From assembly GCA_036496605.1 (NCBI GenBank), contig DASXKV010000014.1:1-64000 (forward strand): a stretch of DNA of 64,000 bases, given 5' to 3'. The translations under genes were made by a program, and so were the position numbers. Below the pieces are notes generated by a model that made no database searches, had not been told where the DNA came from, and saw nothing but the letters and a program-made list of their open reading frames with translations. Positions 58,091-64,000 of this stretch are shown piece after piece; positions within the stretch are counted from its first letter, which is position 1; each line of letters opens with the position of its first letter. This DNA is from Gemmatimonadaceae bacterium. Its GTDB lineage: Bacteria; Gemmatimonadota; Gemmatimonadetes; Gemmatimonadales; Gemmatimonadaceae.

Positions 58091-59470
58091 ATGTGCGGCA
58101 TCTTTGGCGTTCGCGGTCACCCCGAAGCCGTTCGGCTCACCGAGCTCGGACTGTATTCGCTCCAGCATCGCGGCCAGGAGTCCGCCGGTGTTGTGTCAAT
58201 CAACGAAGCGGGCGAAGCTCGCGCCATTCGATCGATGGGCACGATGTCGGCCGCGATGTCGGAGCGGCTCGATCAGGTGCAGGGCATCATGGCCATCGGC
58301 CACACGCGCTACAGCACTGCCGGTTCGTCGTCGATCGAGAACGCCCAGCCCGTGCTCGCGCGCACGAGAAATGGCTTCGTCGCGCTCGCGCACAATGGGA
58401 ACCTTACAAACGCTGCCGAGCTGCGCATGGAGTTGGAGGATCGCGGCTCGATTTTCTCCTCGACGATGGACTCGGAGGTCATTGTCCATCGACTGGCGCG
58501 CTCGAATGCCGATCGCCCGGACGAGCGCCTGGCCGAGGCCCTCTGCGAAGTCGAGGGTGCGTATTCACTCGTCGTCACCATCGGCGACACGCTGCTTGCG
58601 GCGCGCGATCCGCGTGGCTGGCGTCCACTCGTACTCGGACGCCTCGGCGACGCTCCAGTCTTCGCGTCCGAGACGTGCGCTCTCGACATCGTCGGTGCGA
58701 CGTACGAGCGCGAGGTGGAACCTGGTGAGATCATCGCGGTCGACGACGAGGGAATGCACTCGAGCTTTCCCCTGCCCCGCCGCGAGCGCAAGCAGTGCGT
58801 CTTCGAGTACGTCTACTTCGCGCGGCCAGACAGCCGCGTGTTCGGCGGCTCCGTCGATCGTGCTCGGCGCGCGCTCGGACGCCGGCTCGCCAGGGAATGG
58901 CCGGCGCCTAACGCGGATCTTGTTTTCAGCGTGCCCGATTCGTCGAACTCTGCGGCGCTCGGCTTTGCGGAGGAGAGCGGTCTGCCTTACGAATTGGCGC
59001 TGATTCGCAATCACTACATCGGCCGCACGTTCATCCAGCCGAGTCAGGCCGATCGAGACGCGAAGGTGAAGGTCAAGTACAATCCGGTGAGAGAAGTCCT
59101 GCAGGGCAAGAGGGTGGTGATGGTGGACGATTCCATCGTCCGGGGTACAACCACACGCGGTCTCGTGGCGCTCGTACGCTTGGCCGGTGCGCGCGAAGTG
59201 CACATGCGAGTCAGTTCGCCGCCCGTCACCGGACCCTGTTACTATGGCATCGACACGCCAAGTCGCGAGGAGCTCATTGCCGCGCGGCTCACGCCTGACG
59301 AAATCGAGAAGGACCTCGGTGTCGATTCGCTCGGCTATCTCTCCCTCGAGGGGATGCTACAATCAGTGCCCGGTGGTCCGCACGGCTTCTGCCACGCCTG
59401 CTTCTCCGGAGATTATCCGACGGCCCCACCGACGGATCCGGACAAATTGCGATTTGGGTGCGGTTGCTGA
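58091..59470 (+). CDS. purF: Amidophosphoribosyltransferase (Fe-S type)
   Basis: First committed enzyme of purine synthesis. The 459-residue protein begins MCGIFGV with the nucleophile Cys2 directly after the initiator Met, so no propeptide is needed. The PRPP loop is RVVMVDDSIVRGTTTRG. Cysteines at the positions of the Bacillus-type 4Fe-4S cluster are present (KQCVFEYVYFA, GPCYYGID, FCHACFSGDYP), so an oxygen-sensitive cluster is predicted. Four bases after the purL stop. Confidence 0.96.
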   Translation: MCGIFGVRGHPEAVRLTELGLYSLQHRGQESAGVVSINEAGEARAIRSMGTMSAAMSERLDQVQGIMAIGHTRYSTAGSSSIENAQPVLARTRNGFVALAHNGNLTNAAELRMELEDRGSIFSSTMDSEVIVHRLARSNADRPDERLAEALCEVEGAYSLVVTIGDTLLAARDPRGWRPLVLGRLGDAPVFASETCALDIVGATYEREVEPGEIIAVDDEGMHSSFPLPRRERKQCVFEYVYFARPDSRVFGGSVDRARRALGRRLAREWPAPNADLVFSVPDSSNSAALGFAEESGLPYELALIRNHYIGRTFIQPSQADRDAKVKVKYNPVREVLQGKRVVMVDDSIVRGTTTRGLVALVRLAGAREVHMRVSSPPVTGPCYYGIDTPSREELIAARLTPDEIEKDLGVDSLGYLSLEGMLQSVPGGPHGFCHACFSGDYPTAPPTDPDKLRFGCGC

Positions 59471-59506
59471 ATACGGGCTTCACATCCACGCACTAACCGC
59501 GTGCAC

Positions 59507-62257
<2,751 letters not shown>

Positions 62258-63421
62258 ACACCCTTCTCTTCCCGAGCTGCCGCATTTGCCCGTGGTTCGG
62301 GACGATCGGTCGCTCCGCATTGCATTGGTGACGGAGTACTACTATCCGCACCTGGGCGGCGTCTGCGAGCACGTGCATTTCTTTGCGCGCGAAGCCCGTC
62401 GCCGTGGGCATCATGTCGATGTCATCACGTCGCACATTCCGGGCGCGCAAGAGCAGCCGCACGTCATTCGGCTTGGCCGCAGTCAGCCGGTATACTGCAA
62501 TGGATCGCAGGCGCGAATCACGATTGGCCTCGGGTTACGGCGACAAATGCGTAACGTGTTGCGACGAGGCCGCTACGACGTCGTGCACGTCCACTCGCCG
62601 CTCACGCCCGTTCTTCCGCTGCTCGCGATCGAAGAAGCGGAGTGCCCGGTGGTCGGCACGTTCCATACGTACTTCGACAAGTCGATCGGATATACGCTCG
62701 GCCGCCGTTACTTCCAGAAGCGGCTCGACATGCTCAGCAGCGCAATCGCGGTTTCGAATAGCACGACGGTTGCCCTCGAGCGGTACTTCGACGCCGATTG
62801 GAAGATCATTCCCAACGGCATCGACACCGACGTCTTTAATCCGGCGGCGCCTGCACCGAGAGGGTTCCCGCGCGATGTACCGACGATTCTCTTTCTCGGC
62901 CGATTCGACCCGCGCAACGGATTGTCGACCTTGATCGATTCCTTCCGCCACATCAAAGGCGGGTCGCGCGAAGCCAAGCTCGTCGTTGTCGGCGATGGAC
63001 CACTGCGCGATCACTACTATCGCCTCGCCGGCGGCGATCCGGACATCCTCTTCGTTGGCGCCGTGCTCGAGGGGCGGCCCAGCTACTACGCGCACAGCAC
63101 CGTCTACGCGTGTCCAACGACGAAGGCGTCGTTCGGCATCACACTCCTCGAATCGATGGCCTGCGAAACGCCGGTCGTCTGCTCCGACATTCTTGGATTC
63201 CGCGACGTCGTCGTGCATGAGCGCGAGGCGTTGATGGTGCCCTGCGGCGATCACCGCGCGCTGGCGGATTCGCTCGTCCGCATCCTCGACGATCCGGGGC
63301 TGGGCATGCAGCTCGGAACAACGGGACGCGAGAACTCGCTCTCGTACTCCTGGGCGCGCGTCACGTCACAGGTGCTCGGCGTATATCGCTCTGTCCTCGG
63401 ACACGTGGCTGAAGAAGTCGC

Positions 63422-64000
63422 ATGATCGTTGCGCCGGCGCTCGGCGTTGTCGTCGCCGGAGCGCTCGCACACGGTGCGTACTATCCCAATAGTCCGATCT
63501 TCGGTCCTGTCATTGCGCATCTGCGCACCGACGATCCGCTCGTTGCGCTCACGTTCGACGACGGGCCGAATCCGGAGGCGACGCCAGCGATTCTCGACGC
63601 GCTCGCGTCGCGTGGAGCGAAAGCCTCGTTCTTTATCCTTGGTCGTCATGCGGAGCGATGGCCCGAGCTCGTGCGACGCATCGCCGCCGAGGGACACTGC
63701 GTCTGCAATCACGGGTTCTATCACCAGAAACTGCACTTCAAATCGCCGCGCTACGTGCGAGATGATTTGCAACTTGGAACAAGCGCGATCGTAAGTGCCT
63801 GCGGCGTGCGGCCTGCGTACTTCCGCGCGCCGCACGGCTTTCGCAGCCCCTGGGTCACCTACATCGCACGCTCGCTCGGCCAGCGCACGGTTGGTTGGGG
63901 TCACGGTGTCTGGGATTCGGCACGTCCTGGCGTCGAGGTCATTGCCGAGCGCACCCAGCGAGTCGCGAGACGTGGTGCGATTCTGCTCTTGCATGACGGA
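63422..64000 (+). CDS. Polysaccharide deacetylase (NodB family), 3' end outside window
   Basis: 193 codons are visible and the gene continues past the window. After a hydrophobic N-terminus (MIVAPALGVVVAGALAHGAYY, a possible signal or anchor), the NodB domain shows motif 1 LTFDDGPNPEATP (catalytic and metal Asp), motif 2 HGFYH (metal His pair), motif 3 RAPHGFRSP, motif 4 near VWDSARPG, and motif 5 LLLHDG. A metal-dependent deacetylase for N-acetylated glycans is predicted. ATGA overlap with the glycosyltransferase suggests a two-gene envelope glycan step. Confidence 0.92.
   Translation, partial: MIVAPALGVVVAGALAHGAYYPNSPIFGPVIAHLRTDDPLVALTFDDGPNPEATPAILDALASRGAKASFFILGRHAERWPELVRRIAAEGHCVCNHGFYHQKLHFKSPRYVRDDLQLGTSAIVSACGVRPAYFRAPHGFRSPWVTYIARSLGQRTVGWGHGVWDSARPGVEVIAERTQRVARRGAILLLHDG

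Larger units (their letters stand above)
427..58913. repeat. Dispersed octamer GCCTAACG / CGTTAGGC, about 27 exact copies
   Basis: Starts of copies read as CGTTAGGC on the plus strand: 427, 4944, 7039, 21342, 27638, 31089, 32416, 32485, 38241, 42600, 44136, 52394. Read as GCCTAACG: about 7794, then 9802, 12500, 14045, 16003, 18901, 24744, 28894, 34296, 36973, 44659, 52648, 53022, 53644, 58906. Counted by eye, so one or two may be missed. At about 65% GC two or three would be expected. Most lie inside genes. Flanks share no wider consensus. Confidence 0.75.

Noticed and set aside
427-58913. Octamer as a Chi- or KOPS-like strand-polar signal
   Set aside because: Orientation is balanced (12 versus 15) with no change of bias along the window.

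Overview
The window reads as a continuous piece of a high-GC bacterial chromosome: dense, mostly housekeeping genes, with no insertion sequence, CRISPR array, rRNA or tRNA that I could recognise. The very high GC, the gene order (phoH-pgpH-ybeY-corC; psd-pssA next to purS-purQ-purL-purF), the Gram-negative-type lipoprotein signals and the small secreted proteins carrying an FSGY motif fit a member of the Gemmatimonadota best. That placement is an inference from content, not a database result.

Layout. (1) 1-9.6 kb: the end of an unidentified gene, a small coiled-coil protein, the minus-strand rng-rplU-rpmA group ending in a clear intrinsic terminator, then acyl-CoA dehydrogenase, recQ and a U32-family (RlhA-like) protein, all on the minus strand. 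(2) 9.6-16 kb, plus strand: a 450-bp regulatory gap with two matching dyads, a lipoprotein and a tiny secreted protein that share a C-terminal FSGY motif, and a 1598-residue TPR / HD-GYP / GGDEF / STAND-ATPase fusion. (3) 16-31.4 kb, minus strand: a long, mostly translationally coupled chain, aspS-phoH-pgpH-ybeY-corC-corC-meaB-mutase large subunit-methyltransferase-mutase small subunit-acyl-CoA carboxylase beta-AtuA-AtuA-like. The mutase carries the Phe/Gln pair expected of isobutyryl-CoA mutase, not the Tyr/Arg pair of methylmalonyl-CoA mutase. (4) 31.8-46.5 kb: rlmN (plus), then a minus-strand group of trpD, trpC-trpF-trpB, a HEAT-repeat protein, a degenerate HD-GYP protein, trpA, a chemoreceptor, folB-folK, an HD hydrolase and a LytR_C protein. 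lexA sits on the plus strand between trpC and trpD. (5) 46.7-64 kb, plus strand: truA, a transaldolase-like protein lacking its catalytic lysine, a DegP-type lipoprotein protease, purB-purC, psd-pssA, purS-purQ, two small accessory genes, purL-purF, ppdK, a glycosyltransferase and a polysaccharide deacetylase cut by the window end.

Two themes run through the window. Most neighbouring genes overlap by exactly four bases (ATGA or GTGA), so whole pathways appear translationally coupled. The octamer GCCTAACG / CGTTAGGC occurs about 27 times (counted by eye), in coding and non-coding DNA and on both strands, where two or three copies would be expected. Inside genes it forces otherwise rare codons (TTA, CTA, AGG), and several genes take their stop codon from it. 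I regard it as the strongest unexplained signal in the window.
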